This document shows positions 53,532 to 63,095 of a stretch of 64,000 nt of DNA, piece after piece. The notes under the pieces were generated by a model. It did not search any database. It had not been told where the DNA came from and saw only the letters and a list, made by a program, of their open reading frames with translations. Numbering within the stretch: the first letter of the stretch is position 1; each line of letters begins with the position of its first letter. A program made the position numbers and the translations under genes. The stretch spans positions 62,001 to 126,000 of the forward strand of contig NZ_FODD01000013.1 of assembly GCF_900110255.1 (NCBI RefSeq), written 5' to 3'. This stretch comes from Actinacidiphila rubida. Its GTDB lineage: Bacteria > Actinomycetota > Actinomycetes > Streptomycetales > Streptomycetaceae.

Positions 53532-53828
53532 TCAGGTGGAGGGGCGGACCTGTCCTTGCTGCCCCTGGTGGCGGCCGGCCAGCGCGAGGCGGAGGGCGTC
53601 ACCCATCGCGTAGCAGAACGCGAGGAAGCACGCCGTCGACAGCGCGATGATCGACGTCTGCGTGTCGCCCTCCTGCGTCTCGGCCGCACCCCAGGCCAGG
53701 AGCCCGCACAGGACGAAGAACACCGTGCCGAAGATGAGCGACAGCCTCATGCGGAGGCTGCGCGCGGACTTGGCGGTGGCGGGCTCGGTGCCGGCCCGGA
53801 CCGCTCCGTGGTTACTCGTCGCGTTCAT
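53532..53828 (-). CDS. Small two-helix membrane protein
   Basis: 98 aa, ATG with GGGAGG 6 nt upstream. Two hydrophobic segments, LSLIFGTVFFVLCGLLAWG and IIALSTACFLAFCYAMGDAL, are separated by a short Glu/Gln/Thr loop. Basic residues flank both. I do not recognise a family. It stands alone between the VOC gene and the repeat array at 54031. Confidence 0.75.
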   Translation of the reverse strand: MNATSNHGAVRAGTEPATAKSARSLRMRLSLIFGTVFFVLCGLLAWGAAETQEGDTQTSIIALSTACFLAFCYAMGDALRLALAGRHQGQQGQVRPST

Positions 53829-54029
53829 GGCAGACCTCCCAGGCCTCCGGCGGTTCCCGTCGGCCACGCACGGGCGGGTGGGGGCTCGGCGCCCGGCGGC
53901 GGGGCTTCGCCGTCGGCTCGCGGCCTTCCGGCCACGCGGTTCCCCGCCGAGTCCCCCCATTGTCCGACGCGGTGCGGGACCCCGCACGTTCCGGCCGCGA
54001 GGGCGGTGTGGCCGGGGTTGGCGCCGCGC

Positions 54030-54168
54030 GACACCACCTTGGCGCCAGATGACACCACGTGGCACCACATGGCATCACGTGATGCCACGCGGCACCGGAC
54101 CTCGCCGGACAGGGCCAGGACGGCTCCCCTTCGCCTCGACACCGCGCATGGCACCGCACTGGCACACC
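54030..54168. repeat. Phased G(G/A)CACCAC repeat array, candidate RHH-protein binding sites
   Basis: Seven units start at 54030/31, 54041, 54051, 54061, 54071, 54081 and 54091, an almost exact 10-bp period. Consensus is GGCACCAC, with variants GACACCAC, GGCGCCAG, GGCATCAC and GATGCCAC. Within it TGGCATCACGTGATGCCA (54070-54087) is a perfect 18-bp palindrome. Three more units follow at about 54138, 54150 and 54161, spaced 11-12 bp. Units repeating each helical turn suggest cooperative binding on one DNA face. Confidence 0.75.
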
Positions 54169-54246
54169 CGCATCTCTTCTCATTTCAGCAGCTCAGAGAG
54201 GCCCCTAAGGACTAGGCGCCACGCGAGGTGCCATTCACGCTTGCTA

Positions 54247-54265
54247 TGGCACCACAGTGGTGTCA
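54247..54265. promoter_or_regulatory. Operator TGGCACCACAGTGGTGTCA before the RHH gene
   Basis: A 19-bp inverted repeat of the same GGCACCAC unit found in the array. It lies between TTGCTA (54241-54246, -35-like) and CACACT (54264-54269, weak -10-like). A start 7 nt after the latter falls on the ATG at 54276, so the mRNA may be leaderless. Autorepression is the likely role. Confidence 0.65.
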
Positions 54266-54275
54266 CACTAATGCC

Positions 54276-54791
54276 ATGGACCTCACCCCGTATGTCGACG
54301 CCCTCCGGCGAGAGCTCGCGGTGGCCGCCGAAGCCGGCGGCGACGACGCCCGCGAACTGGCCGAGCGGCTCACCGCCCCCCTGGAGTCGGCGACCCGCCT
54401 GACCATGCTCAACGTGCTCTCCGCCGCGATGGACGAGATCACCCGCGAGCTCGCCCCCGGCTCGGTCGACGTGCGGCTGCGCGGACTGGACCCGGACTTC
54501 GTGGTGACGCCGCCGCCCGCGGACGACGGCATCCGCCCGGAGCCGTCCATCCCCGTCGAGGTGGCCGCCGCGCCCGCACCGGCCGAGACCGACGACGGCG
54601 GCACGGCGCGCGTGAACCTGCGACTGCCGGCCCACCTCAAGGCGCGGGCCGAGGAGGCCGCGAGCCGCGAGGGCCTGTCGGTCAACGCGTGGCTGGTGCG
54701 CGCCGTATCGGCCGCGGTCGACGGCGGCCGGACGCGCGCACCGGAGAAGACCCGCACCACCGGACAGAGCTTCACCGGGTGGGTGCGCTAG
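54276..54791 (+). CDS. Ribbon-helix-helix (HicB/Arc-like) DNA-binding protein
   Basis: 171 aa. The C-terminal part has the RHH pattern: strand ARVNLRLP, helix LKARAEEAASREG, helix SVNAWLVRAVSAAVD. The N-terminal 70 residues (LTPYVDALRRELAVAAEAGG, MLNVLSAAMDEITRELA) are helical and probably oligomerise or sense a partner; a Pro/Ala linker joins them. Such proteins are often named HicB antitoxin, but there is no HicA toxin gene beside it. The genes downstream encode DUF4097 and an ABC exporter. With the repeat array directly upstream, it most likely represses this operon. Confidence 0.82.
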   Translation: MDLTPYVDALRRELAVAAEAGGDDARELAERLTAPLESATRLTMLNVLSAAMDEITRELAPGSVDVRLRGLDPDFVVTPPPADDGIRPEPSIPVEVAAAPAPAETDDGGTARVNLRLPAHLKARAEEAASREGLSVNAWLVRAVSAAVDGGRTRAPEKTRTTGQSFTGWVR

Positions 54792-54914
54792 CCGATCCGC
54801 ACGCCCACCCCGGCGCGCACCCGCCCCTGCTCCCGCACCACGACTCCCGCACCACACACCCAGCCTCGTCCCACCTGCGGGGACACCCCGAAGACCCAAG
54901 AGGACGGTACAACC

Positions 54915-55757
54915 ATGCCTTCTTTCGACACCCCCGAGCCGATCTCCGTCAACGCCTTCGTCTACGCCGGCTCCATCCGGTTCGCCGCCGCCGACCGCCC
55001 CGACACCGTCGTCGAGGTGCTCCCCCGCACACCGGCGAAGGACCTGGACGTGCGGGCCGCCGACCAGACCGAAGTGGCCTTCGTCGGCGGCACCTTGACG
55101 GTCACCACCCCCAAGGCCAACCTGCTCGGGCGCGGCGGCACCGTCGACGTGACGGTGGAGCTGCCCACGGGCTCGCGCGTCGACGTGAGCGGCTCCGGGA
55201 CCAGCATCCTCAGCGAGGGCCGGCTGGGCGAGGTCCGCGTGAAGACCACGGCCGGGGACGTACGGCTGGACACGACCGGCCCGCTGCAGCTGAAGGCGTC
55301 GCACGGTTCGGTGACCGTGGACCGGGTCGAGGGCCTGGCCGAGATCACCAGCAGCACGGGCAACGTGCGCGTCGGCACCGTCGAGGGACCCGCGGTCCTG
55401 AAGAACTCGCACGGCACCACCACCGCCGGAACCGTGACCGGCGACCTCAAGGTGAACGGCGCCAACGGCGCCATCGACGTCGCACGCGCCGAGGCGTCGG
55501 TCACCGGCACCACCACCAACGGCCTGCTGCGCGTCGGCGACGTCGTGCGCGGCTCCGTCCAGCTGGAGACCTCCAACGGCTCCATCGAGGTCGGCGTGCA
55601 CGAGGGCACGGCCGCCTGGCTCGACGTCAGCTCCCACCACGGGCAGGTGCGCAACGCGCTCGCCGCGTCCGGGGCCCCGGAGCAGTCCGAGGACAGCGTC
55701 CAGGTCCGCGCCCGCACCAACTGGGGCAACATCGACATCCTGCGCGCCAAGGCCTGA
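54915..55757 (+). CDS. DUF4097 beta-strand repeat protein
   Basis: 280 aa. Short repeating beta-strands such as GDVRLDTTGPLQLKASHGSVTVDRVEG, GNVRVGTVEG and GAIDVARAEASVTG define the DUF4097 right-handed beta-solenoid. It has no signal peptide or membrane helix, so it should be cytosolic or peripheral. Homologous domains occur in YvlB/LiaX-type proteins tied to cell-envelope antibiotic responses in Firmicutes. It sits between an RHH regulator and a DrrAB-like ABC exporter on the same strand, suggesting one functional module. Direct role undescribed here. Confidence 0.87.
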   Translation: MPSFDTPEPISVNAFVYAGSIRFAAADRPDTVVEVLPRTPAKDLDVRAADQTEVAFVGGTLTVTTPKANLLGRGGTVDVTVELPTGSRVDVSGSGTSILSEGRLGEVRVKTTAGDVRLDTTGPLQLKASHGSVTVDRVEGLAEITSSTGNVRVGTVEGPAVLKNSHGTTTAGTVTGDLKVNGANGAIDVARAEASVTGTTTNGLLRVGDVVRGSVQLETSNGSIEVGVHEGTAAWLDVSSHHGQVRNALAASGAPEQSEDSVQVRARTNWGNIDILRAKA

Positions 55758-55836
55758 GCGTCCCCGCCCCCTTCACGCGCACCTCTCCCGGCTTCCCGCA
55801 CCTCTCATTCGCTTCACCCTCGAAAGGGAAGGGCAC

Positions 55837-56909
<1,073 letters not shown>

Positions 56910-56913
<4 letters not shown>

Positions 56914-57704
56914 GCTCCCTGTCCCTCGCGGTGCGCGACGCGTCCACGATGCTGCGCCGCAACCTGCTGCACGCCCGGCGCTACCCGTCCATGACGCTGA
57001 ACCTGCTGCTCACGCCGGTGATGCTGCTGCTCCTCTTCGTGTACGTCTTCGGCGACACGATGAGCGCGGGGATCGGGACCGGCGGCGCGGGCCGGTCCGC
57101 CTACCTCGCGTACCTGGTCCCGGGCATCCTGCTGCTGACCATCGGCGGGACCACGATCGGCAGCGCGGTCTCCGTGTCCACGGACATGACCGAGGGGATC
57201 ATCGCCCGCTTCCGCACGATGGCCATCCATCGCGGTTCCGTGCTCATCGGGCACGTCGTCGGCAGCGTGCTGCAGTGCATGGCGAGCGTCGTCCTCGTCG
57301 GGGCGGTCGGGGTGGCCATCGGGTTCCGCTCCTCCGGCGCCACGGTCGTGGACTGGGTCCTGGCGGCGGGGCTGCTGACACTGGTGTCGCTGGCGCTCAC
57401 CTGGATCGCGGTCGGGATGGGCCTGTCCAGCCCGACCGCCGAGGCGGCCAGCAACAACGCGACGCCGCTGATCTTCCTGCCGCTCATCTCCAGCACGTTC
57501 GTCCCGGTCCACGCGATGCCCGGCTGGTTCCAGCCGGTCGCCGAGTACCAGCCGTTCACCCCGGCCGTCGAGACGCTGCGCGGGCTGCTGCTCGGCACGC
57601 ACATCGGCCACAACGGATGGCTCGCCGTCGCCTGGTGCGTGGCGCTGACCGCGCTCGGCTACTTCTGGTCGAAGGCCCGGTACGACAACCCCGCCACGCG
57701 CTGA
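56910..57704 (+). CDS. ABC-2 type permease, DrrB-like
   Basis: 264 aa, start ATGA overlapping the ATPase stop. Six hydrophobic segments are expected (LLLTPVMLLLLFVYVFG, LVPGILLLTIGGTTIGSAVSV, VGSVLQCMASVVLVGAVGVAIGF, VLAAGLLTLVSLALTWIAVGMG, FLPLISSTFVPVHAMP). MTEGIIARFRTMAIHRGSVLIGHV is the coupling region of ABC-2 exporters, and NNATPLIFLPLISSTFVP is a family signature. It pairs with the ATPase before it and ends the RHH-DUF4097-ABC operon. Confidence 0.93.
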
Positions 57705-57736
57705 CGGCCGGCCCCACCGCCGTCGACCGGCGGCGG

Positions 57737-57758
57737 CCCCGCGCGGACCGGCGCGGGG
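57737..57758 (+). terminator. 8-bp hairpin after the DrrB-like gene
   Basis: CCCCGCGC (57737-57744) pairs with GCGCGGGG (57751-57758) about 32 nt past the stop codon. Confidence 0.65.
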
Positions 57759-57919
57759 GCGCCGCCGCGCACACGCTCCACGACGCGGCGCGCACGCCCG
57801 GTCACGCCCCGCCGACGCTCCTGCACGGCGGAGGCCGCGGGCGCATGCTGAGAGGTGAGGCCCGGCCGCGTCGCCGGTATGCCCTCGGCCGGAGGTGCCC
57901 TTCACGGAAGGAGCAGGTC

Positions 57920-58348
57920 ATGTCCGTCCTGCGTTTCCACATGAACTCCTCGATGAGCCCGTCGGAGGTGATGGGCGTGCTCACCGACTTCAGCCCGGCA
58001 CGGGCGGAGCAGTGGCCCACCATCGACGCGGAGCACTTCACGGTCCACGAACGCGGCGAGAACTGGGCCGAGGTGACCGAGGGCACCGAGAGCGGCTGGG
58101 AGCGGGCGCGCTACGAGTGGGACCCGTCGGGCGACACGGTGACCGCGACGACGCTCGACTCGAAGGTCTTCGGCCCCGGCGGCGGCTGGGTGTTCCAGAT
58201 GACGCCCGAAGGCGAGGGCACCCGCGTCGACATCCAGCTCGACCGGGAGCACCCCACGACGTTCAAGGGCAAGATGCTCGGCGTGATCCTCCCCTTCGCG
58301 GGGCCGGTGTTCAAGAAGTCGTTCAAGGAACCGCTCAAGAGCGCGTAG
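57920..58348 (+). CDS. SRPBCC-fold protein
   Basis: 142 aa, ATG with GGAAGGAG (57906-57913). The opening RFHMNSSMSPSEVMGVLTDFSPARAEQWPTID and the helix-end VILPFAGPVFKKSFKEPLKSA fit the helix-grip SRPBCC/polyketide cyclase fold that binds a hydrophobic ligand. No catalytic motif is seen. It is convergent with the ROK gene; 12 nt separate the stops. Unlinked function. Confidence 0.85.
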   Translation: MSVLRFHMNSSMSPSEVMGVLTDFSPARAEQWPTIDAEHFTVHERGENWAEVTEGTESGWERARYEWDPSGDTVTATTLDSKVFGPGGGWVFQMTPEGEGTRVDIQLDREHPTTFKGKMLGVILPFAGPVFKKSFKEPLKSA

Positions 58349-58360
58349 CCCCGGCCGGGC

Positions 58361-59602
58361 TCACGCGGGCTCCGCGCCCAGCAGCATGTGCCACCCGGGG
58401 GCATAGGCGCCGTGCAGCACCAGGGACGCCGCGCCGACGGCGCCCACCGCGTCCCCGATGAGGCTGGGCAGGACCGACACCGTACGGACCCGGCGGGCCA
58501 TGGACCAGCTGTTGACGGCCGTGTCGATGGCGCGGCGGAAGTACCCCTCGCTGCCCCGCAGTCCCTCGCCGCCCAGGACGATCCGGGGCACGTCGAGGAG
58601 GTTGACGGCGGTCAGCGCCGCCCGGCCGATGTGCCCCGCGGCGGTCTCCAGCGCCTCGACGGCGCGGTCGTCGCCCCTGGCCGCGGCGGTGCACAGCCGG
58701 TTCCAGTCGGTACGGGTGCGCCCCGGGTCGAGGGACAGGCCCAGCGACTCCGCGGCGGCGCGGCCGTGCCGTTCGGCGAACGCGGCGAGGACCGCGTACG
58801 GCGCGGCGTGGGCCTCCAGGCAGCCGCGGGCGCCGCAGTGGCAGAGCCGGCCGCCGGGGTCGACGAGGACGTGCCCGAACTCGCCCGCGTTGCCGGAGTC
58901 GCCGCGCAGCACGGCGTCGGCGAGCATCACGCCGCCGCCGATGCCCGTGCCCATGTAGACGAACAGGAAGCTGCCGGCGCGGTCGGCACCACCGGCCCAG
59001 CGCTCGCCGATGGCCGCGGCCGTGGCGTCGTTGTCCATCACCACCGGCAGCTGCGTCGCCCCACCGAGGATGTCGACGAGTGGCACCTGGTGCCACGCCG
59101 GCAGGTTCGGCGGGTCCAGCACGACTCCGCGCCCGCTGTCGATCGGGCCCGGCACGGCCACGCCGAGGCCGAGGACCTTCTCCCGCGGCACGCCGGCCCG
59201 CGTGATGATCCCGTTGACGGTGCGTCCGAGCAGCCGGACGAGCTGCTCGGGGTCGCTGCCCGTCGCGGTGTCCATCCGCTGCCGGCGCAGCACCCGGCCG
59301 GACAGGTCGAGCAGGACCGCCACCGTCGAGTCCGGATCGAGGTGGGCGCCGACCGCGTAGGCGCCGTCCGGGCACAGCGACAGCAGTGTCCGGGGCTTGC
59401 CGCCGCGTGACGGGGCCTGGCCGGTCTCGCGGATCAACTCCGCCTCCAGCAGGCGGCGTACGACGTTGGAGACGGTCTGGTTGGTCAGTCCGGTCGCCTG
59501 GGCGAGTTCCACCCGGCTCACCGGCGACCGCCGGCGCACGGCGTCGAGGACGACGGCGCGGTTGTATCCCCCGACGCGAGGGAGGTTGGCCCCCGTCTGC
59601 AT
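58361..59602 (-). CDS. ROK-family transcriptional regulator
   Basis: About 413 aa from the ATG at 59602 (GGAGG 10 nt upstream); an ATG at 59620 adds six residues without a ribosome site. N-terminal winged HTH (VSRVELAQATGLTNQTVSNVVRRLLEAELIRE), then the ROK kinase-like domain with the zinc motif CHCGARGCLEAH, the sugar-binding VMDNDATAAAIGE and VYMGTGIGGG. Such proteins repress sugar uptake genes and sense the sugar. It diverges from a sugar ABC importer with an ideal 19-bp palindrome between, so it almost certainly controls that operon. Confidence 0.93.
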   Translation of the reverse strand: MQTGANLPRVGGYNRAVVLDAVRRRSPVSRVELAQATGLTNQTVSNVVRRLLEAELIRETGQAPSRGGKPRTLLSLCPDGAYAVGAHLDPDSTVAVLLDLSGRVLRRQRMDTATGSDPEQLVRLLGRTVNGIITRAGVPREKVLGLGVAVPGPIDSGRGVVLDPPNLPAWHQVPLVDILGGATQLPVVMDNDATAAAIGERWAGGADRAGSFLFVYMGTGIGGGVMLADAVLRGDSGNAGEFGHVLVDPGGRLCHCGARGCLEAHAAPYAVLAAFAERHGRAAAESLGLSLDPGRTRTDWNRLCTAAARGDDRAVEALETAAGHIGRAALTAVNLLDVPRIVLGGEGLRGSEGYFRRAIDTAVNSWSMARRVRTVSVLPSLIGDAVGAVGAASLVLHGAYAPGWHMLLGAEPA

Positions 59603-59693
59603 GGGTTCGGATGCCTCCATCCGATGATGACGGGCAACGTGGGGTTCGTCGCCGCTCGTCTCGGACCTTACCTGAGGAGTTGGTGTACACCCA

Positions 59694-59723
59694 TTGACTT
59701 CGTAAATCCAATGGATTTACTTT
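59694..59723 (+). promoter_or_regulatory. Promoter of the sugar ABC operon
   Basis: -35 TTGACT (59694-59699), 18-bp spacer, -10 TACTTT (59718-59723). The palindrome at 59702-59720 fills the spacer, so bound repressor would exclude polymerase. Confidence 0.65.
59702..59720. promoter_or_regulatory. ROK operator GTAAATCCAATGGATTTAC
   Basis: Perfect 8-bp arms (GTAAATCC/GGATTTAC) around AAT. It is strikingly A+T-rich for this genome, in the divergent ROK/ABC gap and over the promoter of the solute-binding protein gene. Confidence 0.8.
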
Positions 59724-59785
59724 CTCGAATCGGAAGGCACTGCCCTTGGTCGTCAAGGGTCTCGACTCCTCGCCAAGGAGCAACA

Positions 59786-61156
59786 GTGAAGGTGCACTTC
59801 AGAGCGTTCGCGATCGCCCTGTCCTGCGGATCGCTGATCATGCCGCTCTCCGCCTGCGGCGGTTCCGGGTCCGGCTCGGGGAACACGATCAAAGTCGCCT
59901 ACGAGCGCAACATGGACAACAAGGTCCGTGTCATGGACGACTACCTCGCCGTGGTCAAGAAGCAGTTCGAGCAGGCCAATCCCGGCAAGAAGATCGAACT
60001 CGTCCCCATCCAGGCCGTGGAGAACGACTACTACTCGAAGGTCCAGCTGATGATGCGCTCGCCGCGCACGGCGCCGGACCTGGTCTACGAGGACACCTTC
60101 CTGATCAACTCCGACATCGCCAGCGGCTATCTGCGCCCGATCGACAGCTACCTGTCGACGTGGAAGGACTGGAGCCAGTTCCTGCCCACGGCCAAGGCCG
60201 CGGCGAAGGCGCAGGACGGGAAGACGTACGGCGTCCCGGACGGCACCGACACACGCGGCCTCTGGTACAACAAGCAGCTCTTCCAGAAGGCGGGCCTGCC
60301 GACGGACTGGCACCCCAAGACGTGGGACGACGTGCTCAACGCGGCCCGGACGGTGAAGCAGAAGCTGCCCGGCGTCACGCCGTTGAACATTTACACCGGC
60401 AAGGCCGCGGGTGAGGCCGCGAGCATGCAGGGCTTCGAGATGCTGCTGTACGGCACGGGCAAGGACCCGCTGTACGACCCGGCGTCGAAGAAGTGGGTGA
60501 TCAACAGCAAGGGCTTCACCGACTCGCTGAACTTCCTCGACACGGTCTTCAAGGAGAAGCTCGGCCCGGACGCCCAGGACGCCCTGGGCGCCAACTTCGG
60601 CACCACGCTCGCGACCCAGCTGATTCCGGAGAACAAGCTGGCGATCGACCTGGACGGCTCCTGGATGGGCAACAACTGGATCAAGACCGGCGGCAAGCCG
60701 TGGCCGCAGTGGTCGCAGGTGCTGGGGCAGGCGCCCATGCCGACGCAGAACGGCCAGGCTCCCGGCAGCGTGAGCCTGTCCGGCGGCTGGACCTGGGCGA
60801 TCCCGGCGAAGGCGAAGAACCCGGATCTGGCGTGGGACTTCATCACCACGCTGCAGTCGAAGCAGAACGCGGCCGACTACGACATCCGCGCGGCCAACAT
60901 CGCGGTCCGTCAGGACGTCGCGACCGACCCGACGTATCTGCAGTCGATGCCCGGCATCGACTTCTTCACCGGGCTGGTGAAGTACACGAGTTACCGCCCC
61001 GCGCTGCCGGTCTACCCGCAGGTGTCCACCGCGATCCAGGACGCCATGGAGTCGGTGACGATCGGTCAGGCCAGTCCGGACAAGGCCGCGAGCACGTACG
61101 CCGGCACGGTCAAGAGCGCCACCGACGGTGCGGTCGTCGACCGCTCGGCAGGGTGA
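59786..61156 (+). CDS. Sugar ABC transporter solute-binding lipoprotein
   Basis: 456 aa, GTG with AAGGAG (59775-59780). Lipoprotein signal with lipobox LSAC (signal core FAIALSCGSLIMPL). The mature region is a type I extracellular solute-binding protein (NTIKVAYERN, FEQANPGKKIELVPI, YYSKVQLMMRSPRTAPDLVYEDTF, YGVPDGTDTRGLWYNKQLF). It captures an oligosaccharide outside the membrane for the two permeases encoded next. The GH38 gene at the end of the operon makes a mannose-containing glycan or oligomannoside likely. Confidence 0.94.
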   Translation: MKVHFRAFAIALSCGSLIMPLSACGGSGSGSGNTIKVAYERNMDNKVRVMDDYLAVVKKQFEQANPGKKIELVPIQAVENDYYSKVQLMMRSPRTAPDLVYEDTFLINSDIASGYLRPIDSYLSTWKDWSQFLPTAKAAAKAQDGKTYGVPDGTDTRGLWYNKQLFQKAGLPTDWHPKTWDDVLNAARTVKQKLPGVTPLNIYTGKAAGEAASMQGFEMLLYGTGKDPLYDPASKKWVINSKGFTDSLNFLDTVFKEKLGPDAQDALGANFGTTLATQLIPENKLAIDLDGSWMGNNWIKTGGKPWPQWSQVLGQAPMPTQNGQAPGSVSLSGGWTWAIPAKAKNPDLAWDFITTLQSKQNAADYDIRAANIAVRQDVATDPTYLQSMPGIDFFTGLVKYTSYRPALPVYPQVSTAIQDAMESVTIGQASPDKAASTYAGTVKSATDGAVVDRSAG

Positions 61157-61163
61157 TCGCACG

Positions 61164-62093
61164 GTGACGGCCACGTACGGTCCGGGCGCGGGCACCGTCC
61201 CGCGCCCGCCCGGCACCCTGTCCACGACGGCGCGGACCCGGCGCACCCTGGTGCGCGGGCTGCCCGTCGTGCCCTCCGTGGTGCTGATGCTCCTGTTCCT
61301 CGCCGGCCCGATCGCCTACTGCGTCTACTACGCGTTCACCGACATGCGCCTCACCGGCGCCTCGACGACGCACTTCGTCGGCTTCGACAACTTCACCAAG
61401 GCGTTCGGCGACTCGAACTTCCGCAACGCGGTCATGCTGACGCTGATGTTCACGGTGCTGTCGTCGATCATCGGGCAGAACGTGCTCGGGCTGTTCCTGG
61501 CCGCGCTGATGCGCAGCGCGTCGCGTCCGGTGCGCTCCGCGGTCAGCACCGTGGTGGTGATCTCGTGGGTGCTCCCCGAAGTCGTCGCGGCCTACCTGCT
61601 GTACGCGTTCTTCCGCCGCGAGGGTGAACTCAACGCGATCCTTCACGTCCTCCATCTACCGCAGCAGAACTGGCTGTTCACGCTGCCCATCGTGGCGGTG
61701 TCGCTGGCGAACGTGTGGCGCGGGACGGCGTTCTCGATGCTCGTGTACTCGGCGGCGCTCCAGGAGATCCCGGCCGAGATCACCGAGGCGGCCGAGGTCG
61801 ACGGCGCCGGGCGGTGGAAGCGGCTGTGGCACATCACCCTGCCGATGATCCGCCGCTCCATCGGCACCAACCTGATGCTCAACACCCTGCAGACGCTGTC
61901 GGTCTTCGGGCTCATCTTCGTGATGACCCGCGGCGGACCCGGCAACCGCAGCGAGACCCTCCCGCTGTACATGTACGAACAGGCCTTCCAGGACAGCCTC
62001 ATCGGGTACGGAACGGCGGTGGCCCTGATGCTCCTCATGGTGGGCGCGCTGTTCTCGGTGCTGTACCTGCGCCTGCTCCGGACGGAGGTCTGA
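61164..62093 (+). CDS. Sugar ABC transporter permease (MalF type)
   Basis: 309 aa, GTG 7 nt after the binding-protein stop. Six helices (VVLMLLFLAGPIAYCVYYAF, MLTLMFTVLSSIIGQNVLGLF and others) and the EAA loop EITEAAEVDGAGRWKRLWHITLP that docks the ATPase. No ATP-binding gene is in the operon within this window, so a shared MsiK-like ATPase elsewhere probably energises it, as in Streptomyces. Confidence 0.93.
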   Translation: MTATYGPGAGTVPRPPGTLSTTARTRRTLVRGLPVVPSVVLMLLFLAGPIAYCVYYAFTDMRLTGASTTHFVGFDNFTKAFGDSNFRNAVMLTLMFTVLSSIIGQNVLGLFLAALMRSASRPVRSAVSTVVVISWVLPEVVAAYLLYAFFRREGELNAILHVLHLPQQNWLFTLPIVAVSLANVWRGTAFSMLVYSAALQEIPAEITEAAEVDGAGRWKRLWHITLPMIRRSIGTNLMLNTLQTLSVFGLIFVMTRGGPGNRSETLPLYMYEQAFQDSLIGYGTAVALMLLMVGALFSVLYLRLLRTEV

Positions 62094-62094
62094 C

Positions 62095-62997
62095 ATGGCG
62101 GTCGTCTCGTCACCGAAGCTCCAGGCCCGGCGGGAGCGCTCCCGCCCCGTGCAGGAGCGCGCCACCGCCAAGCGCTCCCGGCGGCGCACCGAACAACTCG
62201 TCGTCAACGCGATCCTTCTGGTGATCACGCTGGTGTTCCTGGTCCCGCTGGCCTGGCTGCTGCTGGCGTCGGTCAACGGCACCGCGGACCTGCGCGTGAG
62301 GATGCCCGACCCCGTCACGTTCGACAACTTCCACCGGGTGCTCAACAGCGACATCACCTACCGGCCGATCCTCAACGGCCTGATCCTGTGCGGCGGCGCG
62401 ACCGCGCTGTGCGTGGTGTGCGCGGTGCTGGCCGCCTATCCGCTGTCCCGCTACGAGTCGCGCTACAAGCGGCCCTTCCTGCTGACCATCCTGTTCACCA
62501 CGGGCCTGCCCATCACCGCCGTGATGGTCCCGGTGTACGCCATGTACGTGCAGGTCAACCTGATCGACACCATGTACGGGACGATCCTGTTCCTGGGCAG
62601 TTCCGCACTCCCGTTCGCGATCTGGCTGACGAAGAACTTCATGGACGGCGTGCCGCTGGTGCTGGAGGAGGCCGCCTGGACCGACGGCGCGTCGTCCCTG
62701 CAGACCCTGCGCCGCGTGGTGCTGCCGCTGATGTGGCCCGGCCTCACCGTGGTGACGATCTTCACCTTCCTGAGCATGTGGGGGAACTTCTTCGTCCCCT
62801 TCTTCCTGCTGCTGTCCCCCGACCAGCTGCCCGCCTCGGTGAGCATCCTCAACTTCTTCAGCTCCCGCGGCACCGTGGACTACGGGCAGCTCGCGGCCTT
62901 CTCCCTGCTCTACTCCGCCCCCGTGGTGGTGCTCTACGCCGTCATGTCCAAGGTCCTCGGCGGCAGTTCCGCGCTCGGCGGTGCCCTGAAGGGCTGA
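62095..62997 (+). CDS. Sugar ABC transporter permease (MalG type)
   Basis: 300 aa, ATG one base after the previous stop. Basic N-terminal arm (RRERSRPVQERATAKRSRRR), six helices and the EAA loop LEEAAWTDGASSLQTLRRVVLPL. It forms the channel with the preceding permease. A GGGAGCGCTCCC palindrome lies inside its N-terminal coding sequence and is probably chance. Confidence 0.93.
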   Translation: MAVVSSPKLQARRERSRPVQERATAKRSRRRTEQLVVNAILLVITLVFLVPLAWLLLASVNGTADLRVRMPDPVTFDNFHRVLNSDITYRPILNGLILCGGATALCVVCAVLAAYPLSRYESRYKRPFLLTILFTTGLPITAVMVPVYAMYVQVNLIDTMYGTILFLGSSALPFAIWLTKNFMDGVPLVLEEAAWTDGASSLQTLRRVVLPLMWPGLTVVTIFTFLSMWGNFFVPFFLLLSPDQLPASVSILNFFSSRGTVDYGQLAAFSLLYSAPVVVLYAVMSKVLGGSSALGGALKG

Positions 62998-63095
62998 CTT
63001 CGTCCGGATTCCGCACGTTTGCCTCAGGGAACTCGCGATAATCCGCAGGGTTCCGTACGCATCCCCGTCACCCACGCTTATGCGAGGAGCGATAC

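Larger units (their letters stand above)
53829..54275. other. 447-bp divergent intergenic region with repeat arrays
   Basis: No gene is visible. It holds a small GTGCGGG-AC-CCCGCAC hairpin (53972-53987), a 10-bp phased repeat array (54031-54097), further scattered copies, and a 19-bp inverted repeat in front of the ribbon-helix-helix gene. Confidence 0.7.

Noticed and set aside
54276..54791. HicB antitoxin of a HicAB toxin-antitoxin pair
   Set aside because: No small HicA-like ORF is adjacent; the next genes are DUF4097 and ABC exporter genes.
62131..62144. CGGGAGCGCTCCCG, close to the CebR-box
   Set aside because: It lies inside the MalG-type permease coding sequence (codons for RERSRP) and lacks the outer T/A, so probably chance.
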